Assembly: GCA_964513275.1 (NCBI GenBank)
Contig: CAZELN010000008.1
Location: 1 to 34,985 of the forward strand
From: UBA12478 sp964513275
GTDB taxonomy: Bacteria; Patescibacteriota; Patescibacteriia; UBA9934; GWF2-40-263
DNA length: 34,985 nt
Direction: 5' to 3'
The position numbers and the translations under genes are program-made. Under the pieces are notes generated by a model that did not search any database, was not told where the DNA came from, and worked only from the letters and a program-made list of their open reading frames with translations. Of this stretch, positions 16,177 through 23,456 are shown piece after piece. Numbering within the stretch: the stretch's first letter is position 1; each line of letters begins with the position of its first letter.

Positions 16177-17165
16177 CCATCTCCATTTTTGTCACGCGAA
16201 AGATTCCTGACGAAGGTCTGAAGATGCTCCGGCGCGACAAACGTCTGAAGCTCGATGTCTACGATGGTGACAGACTCATCCCCCGTCGCGAGTTACTCCA
16301 TCGTGTGAAAGGAAAGGACATTATCCTCTCCATGCTCACGGAAAAAATCGATACAGAGGTGATGAACGCCGCTGGATCCTCGCTCAAGATGATCGCCAAC
16401 TACGCCGTGGGGTTCGATAATATCGATCTTACAGAAGCAAAAAAGCGTGGAATCGTTGTCACCAACGCGGCGCACCCAAACGTTTCCGAGACGGTCGCAG
16501 AGCATACGGTCGCTCTCATATTTGCTCTCGCCCACCGCATTGTCGAATCTGACCACTACACTCGGACAGGGAAATACAAAGGCTGGGAACCACAGCTCCT
16601 GCTAGGGACCGACGTGATGGGGAAAACCCTCGGCCTCGTTGGTGGTGGCGCGATCGGCGGCATGGTGGCCAGGCGTATGCATGATGGGTTTGGTGTGAAG
16701 ATTATCTACACAGACGTGAAGCGCAACCCGACGTTTGAAAAAATGTCCGGTGCTAAGCTCCGAACAAAGAAACAACTCCTGCGGGAATCAGATTTTGTCT
16801 CGCTACATGTCCCCCTCTTGCCGAGCACGAAGCACCTCATCGACGACAAAGCGTTTAGCCTCATGAAAAAGACGGCGTTTCTCATTAACACGGCACGTGG
16901 ATCGGTTGTCGACTCTGCCGCATTGGTGCGAGCACTCAAGAAAGGAAGAATCGCGGGAGCGGGCATCGATGTCTTTGAAGGAGAACCTGGGTTCGCTCGA
17001 AAGAAACCAGACGCCGACTATCTCCAACACGCTTGGAATGTAGTCCTCACACCACACACGGCGAGCGCCACGATTGAGACGCGACAAGCTATGAGCCGCA
17101 CCGCTGCCGAGAATGTCCTGGCTTTTGTGAAGGGTAAGACGCCACCGAACATGGTGAAAGTATAA
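16173..17165 (+). CDS. D-isomer-specific 2-hydroxyacid dehydrogenase
   Basis: 330 residues from ATG 16173 (MTISIFVTRKIPDEGLKM), chosen because it overlaps the kinase stop; the open frame begins 15 codons earlier. The NAD-binding Rossmann motif is GLVGGGAIGGMVARRM. The catalytic triad is visible as Arg in NTARGSVVD, Glu in DVFEGEPG and His in LTPHTASAT. The pattern is closest to glyoxylate/hydroxypyruvate reductases and D-lactate/phosphoglycerate dehydrogenases. It probably reoxidises NADH by reducing a 2-keto acid, or oxidises a hydroxy acid; the substrate is open. Confidence 0.94.
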   Translation: MTISIFVTRKIPDEGLKMLRRDKRLKLDVYDGDRLIPRRELLHRVKGKDIILSMLTEKIDTEVMNAAGSSLKMIANYAVGFDNIDLTEAKKRGIVVTNAAHPNVSETVAEHTVALIFALAHRIVESDHYTRTGKYKGWEPQLLLGTDVMGKTLGLVGGGAIGGMVARRMHDGFGVKIIYTDVKRNPTFEKMSGAKLRTKKQLLRESDFVSLHVPLLPSTKHLIDDKAFSLMKKTAFLINTARGSVVDSAALVRALKKGRIAGAGIDVFEGEPGFARKKPDADYLQHAWNVVLTPHTASATIETRQAMSRTAAENVLAFVKGKTPPNMVKV

Positions 17166-17171
17166 GCATAG

Positions 17172-17202
17172 GCGGGGTCCCATGACCCCGCTTTTGAATT
17201 TT
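17172..17202 (+). terminator. Terminator after the dehydrogenase gene
   Basis: GCGGGGTC and GACCCCGC form a perfect 8-bp stem with loop CCAT, followed by TTTTGAATTTT. Confidence 0.85.
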
Positions 17203-17218
17203 AAAAGGCGACGAAGTG

Positions 17219-18571
17219 TCAGTTCGCCGCCTGAGTTGCCACCGGAGGGTGGCGCTTGGCGTAGTCGGCCTTGGCGGCCTGGTCGTTCTGGTACAGGGTG
17301 GGCCAGACGCCTACCTCGACCTTCGCCCGGAAGGCGGGGTCGAAGATGACGCCATGGATCCACTCGTACTTGATGAGGTACTTCCTCGACTCCTCGGGGA
17401 TACACTCACGCCAGGTCTCCCCGCAGTCGTGGATCGCGCGGTCGATGCGCGTCTTGATGTTCGCGTTGTAGCCGGCGGCGAACACGATGTTGCGCTGGTA
17501 GGGGTTCGCGAGCAAGAACGCGCGATGCTCGCTCTCTTCCTCACCGAGGAAGGCCCACCACTCCGAGTCCGTGTGGAGCATCGAGGCCTTGATGGCCGTG
17601 TGATGATCGATACTCCCTTCCTTGGGATCCTCGGGGAGGTTCGCCTCGGGATAGAGCGCATGCAGGGCACGGTAGGAATCCGGCATCAACTGCATGGGTC
17701 CACGTGCACCCACGTGCGAACGCGTATACCGATACGCATTGCCGCGGTTGAGTGCGAAGGTTACGAGAGCCCGTCCGAGCATCTCGAGCCGGTGCTGGTC
17801 CGTCCCACGCTCGAAGGCGACGTCGGAGAGCATCTGCTCGGTGAGCACGAGGGTGATCGCGTTGTCGACCGTTCCGAAGTCCGCGGCGTAGTAGCCGCGC
17901 AACTGGGACGGAACGTCCTTGGCACGAAGCTCGTAGTAGGCCGCGAGCATGGCATCGTGCAAGTACTCGAGGCCTTCCTGACGGAGCTCGGGCGTATTGA
18001 GTCGCATGGAGTACGGAACGTAGGTCACTCCTTCGACACCGTCCGGTCCCTCACCGTTCACCGCCGTGCGAACCGCGACCGCGGTCCAGCCCGGCGGAGC
18101 CGAGATGACGAACGAGGGATTCACGCCGCCGTCGCAGGCGCCTTCGCGCTCGCAGGTGACGGAGAACCCAGAGGGAGCGGTCGAGATGCCGCCGTAGACT
18201 TCGACGACCTGGAGCTTGCTCGTCTCGTCGACGGCCGCCACCAGGTAGTCGCCCAAGCAGCGTTTCCAGCCGAGCTGGATCTTCTTGCTGGGAACGCACT
18301 TCTCCTTGTCCAGGCGCAAGCCGGTAACCATCTTGGTCCCATCCCGCACGGCCTCGACGAGCTTTGCGGGTACGTCGGGCAGGCGTTGAGGCCCCGGTGG
18401 AACGAAGGCCGTATACCCATCGATCAGGACGGGTACGGCCACGGGCGGAGGAGGGATCTGCGGAGCCGGAGCTTCGTCCTCCTTTCCACAGGATCGCACC
18501 ACCGCGATGAACAGGATCACGATAGCGGTCAGAGCCGCGGCGGCGAGGAATCCCTTGAAAAAACGAACCAT
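17219..18571 (-). CDS. Lytic-transglycosylase-like exported protein, GC-rich
   Basis: 450 residues from ATG 18571 (MVRFFKGFLAAAALTAIVIL), preceded by GGAG in good position; the frame is open 22 codons further up. A membrane anchor covers residues about 5-26; the Cys at about 28 (RSCGKED) lacks a standard lipobox. A Pro-rich linker follows. The region near residues 275-300 (YTRSHVGARGPMQLMP) matches the SLT lytic transglycosylase fold that cleaves peptidoglycan. The catalytic Glu expected about 12 residues before the GARG motif is not there: that stretch reads ALNRGNAYRYT. Base composition is clearly higher in G+C than in neighbours, with G/C third positions, which suggests acquisition from elsewhere or a different selection. 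Confidence 0.75.
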   Translation of the reverse strand: MVRFFKGFLAAAALTAIVILFIAVVRSCGKEDEAPAPQIPPPPVAVPVLIDGYTAFVPPGPQRLPDVPAKLVEAVRDGTKMVTGLRLDKEKCVPSKKIQLGWKRCLGDYLVAAVDETSKLQVVEVYGGISTAPSGFSVTCEREGACDGGVNPSFVISAPPGWTAVAVRTAVNGEGPDGVEGVTYVPYSMRLNTPELRQEGLEYLHDAMLAAYYELRAKDVPSQLRGYYAADFGTVDNAITLVLTEQMLSDVAFERGTDQHRLEMLGRALVTFALNRGNAYRYTRSHVGARGPMQLMPDSYRALHALYPEANLPEDPKEGSIDHHTAIKASMLHTDSEWWAFLGEEESEHRAFLLANPYQRNIVFAAGYNANIKTRIDRAIHDCGETWRECIPEESRKYLIKYEWIHGVIFDPAFRAKVEVGVWPTLYQNDQAAKADYAKRHPPVATQAAN

Positions 18572-18651
18572 TTCAGGCTCTCCTATCTTTGGGCACCATG
18601 CCCGCAGAACTGAAAAAACTACCAGAAAAATACCCATGTGTCAATCATGCA

Positions 18652-18680
18652 TTGCAGACTATTCAAGGAGTTGCTACTAT
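18652..18680 (+). promoter_or_regulatory. Promoter of tRNA-Ala
   Basis: TTGCAG (18652-18657), 17 nt, TACTAT (18675-18680), 21 nt before the tRNA 5' end. Confidence 0.5.
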
Positions 18681-18701
18681 TTCGCTCACTGAAGAGGGTA
18701 A

Positions 18702-18777
18702 GGGCCAATAGCTCAGTTGGTAGAGCACCTGCTTTGCAAGCAGGGGGTCTGGGGTTCGAATCCCCATTGGTCCACCA
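18702..18777 (+). tRNA. tRNA-Ala (anticodon TGC), CCA encoded
   Basis: The acceptor stem is GGGCCAA/TTGGTCC and contains the G3-U70 pair that identifies alanine tRNAs. The anticodon arm is CCTGC-TT-TGC-AA-GCAGG. The T arm is TGGGG-TTCGAAT-CCCCA and CCA is encoded. It stands alone, with its own promoter and terminator. Confidence 0.97.
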
Positions 18778-18810
18778 CGTAAAAACGACAGCTCGTCTGT
18801 CGTTTTTACG
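18778..18810 (+). terminator. Terminator after tRNA-Ala
   Basis: CGTAAAAACGACAG and CTGTCGTTTTTACG form a perfect 14-bp stem with loop CTCGT. It begins directly after the CCA. Confidence 0.85.
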
Positions 18811-18823
18811 TTGCCACGTGGGG

Positions 18824-18829
18824 TATAAT
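18824..18829 (+). promoter_or_regulatory. -10 box of the L,D-transpeptidase gene (leaderless)
   Basis: A consensus TATAAT lies 9 nt before the ATG at 18839 and 13 nt after the tRNA-Ala terminator stem. No -35 match is seen at the right distance. Confidence 0.5.
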
Positions 18830-18838
18830 GCTTCCCAT

Positions 18839-20140
18839 ATGAAACGCCTGTTCGTTGTACTGTGTTGTCTGAGTTTGCTTTCTCCTGGTCGACTAACCTT
18901 GGCTTATCATTCGACAAGTATTCAGATTAAGTCGGTCGATGGTGACGTCTCCTTTGAACTCTCGAGCATGAACGATGTTTCAGGAGCCAGTCTTGCAGTA
19001 GCTGATCTTGGAAATGATGGAATCTCCGAAATCATCGTTGGCAATGGTATGGGACTTGAACCTCGTGTTCATGTTCTACGACAAGACGGAAGTGAGATAG
19101 GAAGTTTTCTTGCTTACGACCCAACGCTTGGAGTGGGGATTAATGTCACGGCTTGCGATCTGACTGGTGATGGAAACAACGAGATCGTCATTGCTCCACA
19201 ACGTGGGGGCGGTCCGCATATTCGTGTATTCAACCGCATGGGAGAAGCGATTGATAATGGAGGTTTTTTTGCCTACGATGAATCCATGCGCTCTGGAGTG
19301 AATCTTGCTTGTGGTGATCTTACCGGTGACGATCACGACGAACTCGTCACGCTTCCTGCGGCGGGCGGCGGTCCTCACGTGCGTGTGTGGTCATGGAACG
19401 ATGGAATGGAGCTCGCAGAAAACTTTTTTGCGTTTCACATGGATGACCGTTCTGGATTTGTCGGCGTCGTACACGATCAACAACTCATTCTCGCGCAACA
19501 ATTCACTTCCACACCGAACATAAAAACAATAGTTATCCACACTTCGCCAACAACCATTTCCCAGCAGGATCTGCCGATCGACGGCCTTGGCGTTGAAGCG
19601 CTCACGGTATTTGAAAACGACATCTATCTCACCACAGCGACAAGCTCAACGCTCTACAACGTATCCCAACTCACAACTACGACTCTCGACATGAATCACC
19701 CCATGCTCGCCACGGATGGCACGCATCTTTTCACGAGCTCAGGCCGATTTCTTTTTTCATCCCATACAGAAGAACAACGAATCGAGGTGGACGTGTCAGA
19801 ACAACGTCTTTATGCATTTGAGCACGGAATTCTGCGGAATTCTTTTCTCATTTCAAGCGGATTGAACAATGCAACACCTCTTGGGACACACTCGGTGCTC
19901 GCAAAAATTCCCCTTGTCCACTACGCGTGGTATTACGGAGAAAACCATCCAAACAACTACGACCTTGGATGGATTCCCTACAACCTTCGTTTCTATCCGC
20001 ACATCTATATTCATTACGCGCCATGGCACAACAACTTTGGTCATCAAATGTCGCACGGATGTGTGAATGTAAATCTCGCAAACATTCAGTGGTTGTATGA
20101 ATGGGCGTTCACAGACATTCCTGTTGAAATAAAAACATGA
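18839..20140 (+). CDS. Secreted FG-GAP/L,D-transpeptidase protein
   Basis: 433 residues from ATG 18839. Residues 1-22 are a signal peptide (LFVVLCCLSLLSPG). Residues about 40-215 hold three FG-GAP-like repeats with calcium-loop-like D-x-D-G/N sequences (DLGNDGISEIIVG, DLTGDGNNEIVIA, DLTGDDHDELVTL), the blades of a beta-propeller. The C-terminal 130 residues form a YkuD L,D-transpeptidase domain: YIHYAPWHNNFG followed by SHGCVNV with the catalytic His and Cys (about residue 407). It should cross-link peptidoglycan stem peptides at 3-3 bonds or attach proteins; the propeller may bind a partner. Both parts are intact. Confidence 0.92.
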   Translation: MKRLFVVLCCLSLLSPGRLTLAYHSTSIQIKSVDGDVSFELSSMNDVSGASLAVADLGNDGISEIIVGNGMGLEPRVHVLRQDGSEIGSFLAYDPTLGVGINVTACDLTGDGNNEIVIAPQRGGGPHIRVFNRMGEAIDNGGFFAYDESMRSGVNLACGDLTGDDHDELVTLPAAGGGPHVRVWSWNDGMELAENFFAFHMDDRSGFVGVVHDQQLILAQQFTSTPNIKTIVIHTSPTTISQQDLPIDGLGVEALTVFENDIYLTTATSSTLYNVSQLTTTTLDMNHPMLATDGTHLFTSSGRFLFSSHTEEQRIEVDVSEQRLYAFEHGILRNSFLISSGLNNATPLGTHSVLAKIPLVHYAWYYGENHPNNYDLGWIPYNLRFYPHIYIHYAPWHNNFGHQMSHGCVNVNLANIQWLYEWAFTDIPVEIKT

Positions 20141-20147
20141 TGTGCTC

Positions 20148-20176
20148 TTGTTGCAAAATTTTTTTTCTCTTACAAT
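20148..20176 (+). promoter_or_regulatory. Promoter of the structured leader and small basic protein
   Basis: TTGTTG (20148-20153), 17 nt that include an 8-T tract, TACAAT (20171-20176). Transcription should start near 20183, giving a leader of about 170 nt, far longer than others in this window. Confidence 0.55.
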
Positions 20177-20182
20177 GTATGT

Positions 20183-20353
20183 ATCGGAGATGAAGCGCGT
20201 CCTTCATCAATGATCAACTGCACGTACATTAATTTTCTGTGCAGTGCTCGATCGAGCACGTTAACATCTCGTTCACCTCAAGGAGGAACCCTGTGGTTCT
20301 GACTTCTCTTACACACGCAAGAGAAGGGAGGTGATTCAGAACTTCAAACTACT
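20183..20353 (+). promoter_or_regulatory. Structured 5' leader with possible Shine-Dalgarno sequestration
   Basis: Five hairpins lie in series: GATGAAG/CTTCATC (20189-20208), CTGCAC/GTGCAG (20218-20244), the perfect palindrome GTGCTCGATCGAGCAC (20244-20259), GGAACC/GGTTCT (20285-20300) and CTTCTCTT/AAGAGAAG (20303-20326). TCACCTC (20273-20279) can pair exactly with GAGGTGA (20328-20334) and close the last two into a three-way junction. GAGGTGA is also a near-perfect Shine-Dalgarno, though 19 nt from the ATG; a second, AAGGAGGA, lies at 20280-20287. The arrangement resembles a regulatory mRNA switch, but no known class is recognised. Confidence 0.45.
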
Positions 20354-20437
20354 ATGGCAGCAAAAAAGAAGGCCGCAAAGAAAGCAGCGCCAAAGCGCAA
20401 GGCCGCAAAAAAGAAAGTTTCCAAAAAGCGCCTCTAA
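20354..20437 (+). CDS. 27-residue Lys/Ala-rich basic protein
   Basis: A 28-codon frame starting ATG GCA GCA. The product is almost only Lys, Ala and Arg (MAAKKKAAKKAAPKRKAAKK, then VSKKRL), like the tail of histone H1-like bacterial proteins, so binding to DNA or rRNA is likely but inferred. It has its own promoter, a long structured leader and a strong terminator, which supports that it is a real, regulated gene rather than a chance frame. Too short for domain recognition. Confidence 0.7.
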   Translation: MAAKKKAAKKAAPKRKAAKKKVSKKRL

Positions 20438-20446
20438 GGCATCAAT

Positions 20447-20485
20447 AAAAAACACTCTCCGACGACGCGTAGGAGAGTGTTTTTA
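20447..20485 (+). terminator. Bidirectional terminator between the small basic gene and endonuclease Q
   Basis: AACACTCTCC (20451-20460) pairs with GGAGAGTGTT (20472-20481). A runs lie before and T runs after the stem, so it can serve the plus gene upstream and the minus gene ending at 20486. Confidence 0.85.
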
Positions 20486-21742
20486 TTAGAGTAAATTCGA
20501 TTGTTTTGAACGTGGAGGTCCAGCCTCGCCGAAAATCTTTACCGTTCCGTAAATTCCATCGTACCCGGGTTTGATCGTAAGATCACCTTCACGCATTTTC
20601 TCAATCGCGATCACAAGATTTGGATTGGAGGCAGTGGCACGAATCGCCTCGATGGGTGTATCTAAAAGCAAGGTAAATTCATCGGCGAGTTCGTCGGTGA
20701 GTCGAACATATTCTGTCTCGACTTTTTTCGATTGCGTTGAGGACACGCTATACACTTCTGCGAGGATCTCCGCAAGCGGCACAATGGATTTGAATGGAAT
20801 CTTGCGATCTGAGATCGTCGTCGCGTCACGATCAGCAAGTTTTTCGACACGATGATGCACGCCCAACGTCAGAGGTCGTTTGCAGGTTGGGCAGCGCTCA
20901 CCCATTCGTTTTGATTCAGAAGGTTCACAAGAAAAATGACATGCGGCACATCCATCGTAATGATACTTTCCCTCTTCTGGATGAAATTCAATCGTATACT
21001 TGAACTTCGTCGCATCTTGTTCGCGCAACACGCGGACGAACTCGTCATACGTTGGTGGTTCTGGAAACTCAAAAACGTTTGCCTCACGGCCAAGGTTACG
21101 CGGGGAGTGCGCGTCTGAATTCGAAATCATAACGACGGAATCCAAACTTGAAAGCCGCCAATTCATCACCGGATTCGACGAGAGTCCTGTCTCGATCGCG
21201 TAGATATACTTACTCATCGACCCAAAACATTCCTCGATTGAATCAAAACCTGACTTGCTTCCGAATACGGCGTACCACGGCGTCCAGGCATGCGCCGGAA
21301 TAACAATGATTCGTTCGTCGATTTCTTTGAGTAGTTTATAAAGATCCTCTGAGTCAATTCCAAGAATCGGCCGACCGTCGGCTTTGAGATTAAAGTTGCA
21401 ACGATTCAATTCTGCGATTACCTTTTCGCATGTTTCAATCGACGGTGAGAAAATAAGATTGTGCACGCGTCGGGTCTTGTCTCCTTTTTTGTAAATCTGG
21501 CTCACCTCCTGCACAAGCATGAACTCTGTTTTTCCTCCCTTGCGTAACCGATACACTCCTTGTCTCACTTCCTCGAGGTTCTCTTTTATATGCGCAAACC
21601 ACGCCGGATGTGTCCAATCCCCTGTCGCGACAATATCGATTCCTTTGCGTGCACACCATTGATCGATCACGGGTAACTCAAGCTGCTTCGAGCACGCTCG
21701 AGAATACTTGGAATGAATATGCCAGTCGACAATGGTGCGCAT
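20486..21742 (-). CDS. Endonuclease Q (PHP-domain deaminated-DNA repair nuclease)
   Basis: 418 residues, close to archaeal EndoQ. The N-terminal PHP domain has the metal motif DWHIHSKYSRACSK, TGDWTHPAWF, IPAHAWTPWYAVFGSKSGF, ETGLSSNP and SNSDAHSPRNLGREAN. A zinc-finger-like region follows with Cys pairs in DGCAACHFSC and ERCPTCKRPLTLGVHHRV. These strings are those of EndoQ, known from Thermococcales to nick DNA 5' of uracil, hypoxanthine or abasic sites; bacterial copies are sporadic. A C-terminal region of about 120 residues follows. It is divergent from the MazG-like gene, 22 nt away, another nucleotide-pool or genome-quality gene. Confidence 0.9.
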   Translation of the reverse strand: MRTIVDWHIHSKYSRACSKQLELPVIDQWCARKGIDIVATGDWTHPAWFAHIKENLEEVRQGVYRLRKGGKTEFMLVQEVSQIYKKGDKTRRVHNLIFSPSIETCEKVIAELNRCNFNLKADGRPILGIDSEDLYKLLKEIDERIIVIPAHAWTPWYAVFGSKSGFDSIEECFGSMSKYIYAIETGLSSNPVMNWRLSSLDSVVMISNSDAHSPRNLGREANVFEFPEPPTYDEFVRVLREQDATKFKYTIEFHPEEGKYHYDGCAACHFSCEPSESKRMGERCPTCKRPLTLGVHHRVEKLADRDATTISDRKIPFKSIVPLAEILAEVYSVSSTQSKKVETEYVRLTDELADEFTLLLDTPIEAIRATASNPNLVIAIEKMREGDLTIKPGYDGIYGTVKIFGEAGPPRSKQSNLL

Positions 21743-21746
21743 AGGT

Positions 21747-21756
21747 GTGCTAAACT
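21747..21756 (+). promoter_or_regulatory. Extended -10 promoter of the MazG-like gene (leaderless)
   Basis: TGTGCTAAACT has a TGC-extended -10 (TAAACT, 21751-21756) 8 nt before the ATG at 21765. It repeats the pattern seen before rpiB and the cupredoxin gene. Confidence 0.5.
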
Positions 21757-21764
21757 TGAAGCCT

Positions 21765-22094
21765 ATGGATTTTACCGAATATCAAATAAAAGCCCAAACG
21801 ACTGCCCTGTATCCAAATGCTGGTCAAAATCTCTACTACCCAGCACTTGGTTTAGGTGGCGAGACGGGCGAGGTGCTCAACAAGGTGAAGAAGGTCATGC
21901 GTGATCATGATGGGAAGGTCACGGATGAATACCGGGAAATCCTTCGAAAAGAACTAGGTGATGTTCTTTGGTACGTCGCCGCTCTCGCGAGAGAACTCGA
22001 CCTTGATTTAGACGATATCGCCCAAGCGAATCTTGAAAAACTTTTTTCGCGTAAAGAGCGAGGAACCCTTGGAGGCGACGGGGACAATCGCTAG
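21765..22094 (+). CDS. MazG-like nucleotide pyrophosphohydrolase
   Basis: 109 residues, a single MazG domain. The family's paired metal motif is present as GETGEVLNK (E-x-x-E) and KELGDVLWYVAAL (E-x-x-D), about 28 residues apart. Such enzymes hydrolyse NTPs or dNTPs to monophosphates, often to remove non-canonical nucleotides. I start at ATG 21765 because of the promoter; the frame opens 11 codons earlier. It overlaps the convergent kinase gene by 4 nt at the 3' ends. Confidence 0.9.
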   Translation: MDFTEYQIKAQTTALYPNAGQNLYYPALGLGGETGEVLNKVKKVMRDHDGKVTDEYREILRKELGDVLWYVAALARELDLDLDDIAQANLEKLFSRKERGTLGGDGDNR

Positions 22095-22636
22095 ATCCAA
22101 TTCAAAATTTCATCGTGGTCTACGATAGAAAAATCTGTCGTGTCCACGATTTTTGTTTTACCTGAAAGCGGAAGTGAAATAAATGACTTGTTGAACCATT
22201 TTGTCTCAAACTCCTCCAGGACGGCATCCAACGAATCATTGTGGCCTGGATGTCGATGTGTATGGGCTCGCTCAACAAATCGTTCACGCAAAATACGTGG
22301 ATCCGCCGTGAGATGAATCTGGACGAACTCAGTGCCGTACTCTTGCTTAAACTTCTCGAACCATTTCAGGTCTTCCTCGTGAATAAACGGATTATCGACA
22401 ATGACCGACTCACCACGCTTGAGATACATTTCAACAACCCCCATGAACAACGGAAAGGCGAGCGTTCCAATCTCACGCGACCACTGACGATCTCGATACT
22501 CAATCACATCAAAAAGATGCTCTTTCAAAAGATCTTTGGAAACGCGCCGATAGCCGGTTGCCGCTTGGATCTTTTCTGCAAGAACACTTTTCCCTGTCGC
22601 GGGGGCTCCGCCAATAATGATAAGCTTAGGAGCCAT
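22091..22636 (-). CDS. P-loop kinase / zeta-toxin-like ATPase of unknown substrate
   Basis: 181 residues from ATG 22636 (MAPKLIIIGGAPATGKSVLA); a TTG four codons upstream is an alternative. Walker A is GGAPATGKS. VSKDLLKEHLFDVI matches the aspartate-containing strand of small-molecule kinases, and an Arg-rich lid segment is seen (LRERFVERAHTHRHPGH). The overall plan fits the AAA_33/zeta-like kinase group, which phosphorylates nucleosides, sugars or antibiotics; the substrate is unknown. The start lies 29 nt from the assembly gap, so its promoter is not visible. Confidence 0.8.
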   Translation of the reverse strand: MAPKLIIIGGAPATGKSVLAEKIQAATGYRRVSKDLLKEHLFDVIEYRDRQWSREIGTLAFPLFMGVVEMYLKRGESVIVDNPFIHEEDLKWFEKFKQEYGTEFVQIHLTADPRILRERFVERAHTHRHPGHNDSLDAVLEEFETKWFNKSFISLPLSGKTKIVDTTDFSIVDHDEILNWI

Positions 22637-22665
22637 GTCGTTGAACAAGCAGGAGCTCGGCTATG

Positions 22666-22675
22666 NNNNNNNNNN
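22666..22675. other. Assembly gap (10 N)
   Basis: Ten consecutive N bases. The true gap length is unknown. It lies between the 5' end of the P-loop kinase gene and the 3' end of the nucleotidyltransferase gene, so the end of the latter and any intervening gene may be missing. Confidence 0.98.
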
Positions 22676-22681
22676 CTCTGC

Positions 22682-23383
22682 TTACGTATTGATTCCTACG
22701 GCTTCTTCTGGAGGAATACTCATGCTAGGAATGTCGTGACCTTGTGCGACAGCAAGCTCTACAAGATCCGTGAGGTAATACTCCCCATTCGCGTTGTAAT
22801 TTTTCACTTGCCCAATGTTATCCCAGAGCCACTTTGTATTAAAACAGTACAACGCGGGGTTCACTTCTGTAATAGCTTGTTCACTTTCCATGGCATCTTT
22901 ATACTCACGGATCGCCATGATGTGGCTGTGCTTATCACGAACGATGCGTCCCCAATGATAATAGATCGGCCACTCATGAAATGAGGAAACTGTCGTTGTC
23001 ATCATAGAGAGAACGCTCCCTTGCGTCTCATGGAGATGCGCGAGATTTTGAAGCGTTTCCTTGGCGATAAATGGATGATCGCCGTACAGGACAATGATCG
23101 CATCCGCATTTGTAACGGCATCACGGCACACATTGACCGCATGGGCCGTTCCCAACTGTTCCTGTTGGACCACGTAGTCGCACACCCCGTTCCATGCCTC
23201 GCAAAGCTTGGGTTGATCGGGCCCGATCACAATAACCGGAACCCCGTCGACTCCAGATGCCTCAACCGACTCATACAAATGTTGAAGAATAGGTTTACCA
23301 CCAATGGGCGTGAGAGCTTTAGGGAGCTCTTGCTGCATGCGCGTGCCTTTTCCGGCCGCGAGAATAATGAATCTGAATGTCAT
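22682..23383 (-). CDS. GlmU-like sugar-phosphate nucleotidyltransferase, N-terminal domain only
   Basis: 233 residues from ATG 23383 (MTFRFIILAAGKGTRM), with GGAG 9 nt upstream; the frame opens 32 codons earlier. The nucleotidyltransferase signature LAAGKGTRMQQELPKALTPI is complete, as are the GTAHAV base-binding loop and the VLYGDHPF metal Asp motif. It resembles the uridylyltransferase half of GlmU, but the left-handed beta-helix acetyltransferase half is absent. The frame stops at TAA right after EEAVGINT, where full GlmU proteins continue, and the assembly gap is 6 nt beyond. It may be a natural stand-alone enzyme or a truncation tied to the gap. Confidence 0.85.
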   Translation of the reverse strand: MTFRFIILAAGKGTRMQQELPKALTPIGGKPILQHLYESVEASGVDGVPVIVIGPDQPKLCEAWNGVCDYVVQQEQLGTAHAVNVCRDAVTNADAIIVLYGDHPFIAKETLQNLAHLHETQGSVLSMMTTTVSSFHEWPIYYHWGRIVRDKHSHIMAIREYKDAMESEQAITEVNPALYCFNTKWLWDNIGQVKNYNANGEYYLTDLVELAVAQGHDIPSMSIPPEEAVGINT

Positions 23384-23420
23384 AAAAGCGCTCCTATGGT
23401 AACAAGAAGCGCTTTTTTTA
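23384..23420 (-). promoter_or_regulatory. Hairpin overlapping the ribosome-binding region of the nucleotidyltransferase gene
   Basis: On minus, AAAAGCGCT and AGCGCTTTT form a 9-bp stem immediately before the ATG at 23383. The Shine-Dalgarno GGAG overlaps the 3' arm. With the T run it could act as a weak terminator for the 36-residue gene upstream, as a block to translation, or as a plus-strand terminator (T7 at 23412-23418). Confidence 0.4.
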
Positions 23421-23456
23421 CAAGATTGACAGAGGGTGTAGCTGTTGATCTCAGGC

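Noticed and set aside
17216..18613. A 465-codon plus-strand frame opposite the lytic-transglycosylase-like gene
   Set aside because: It is a mirror of a GC-rich gene; its product is Arg/Glu/Val-rich without domains, while the minus frame has a membrane anchor, an SLT motif and a Shine-Dalgarno.
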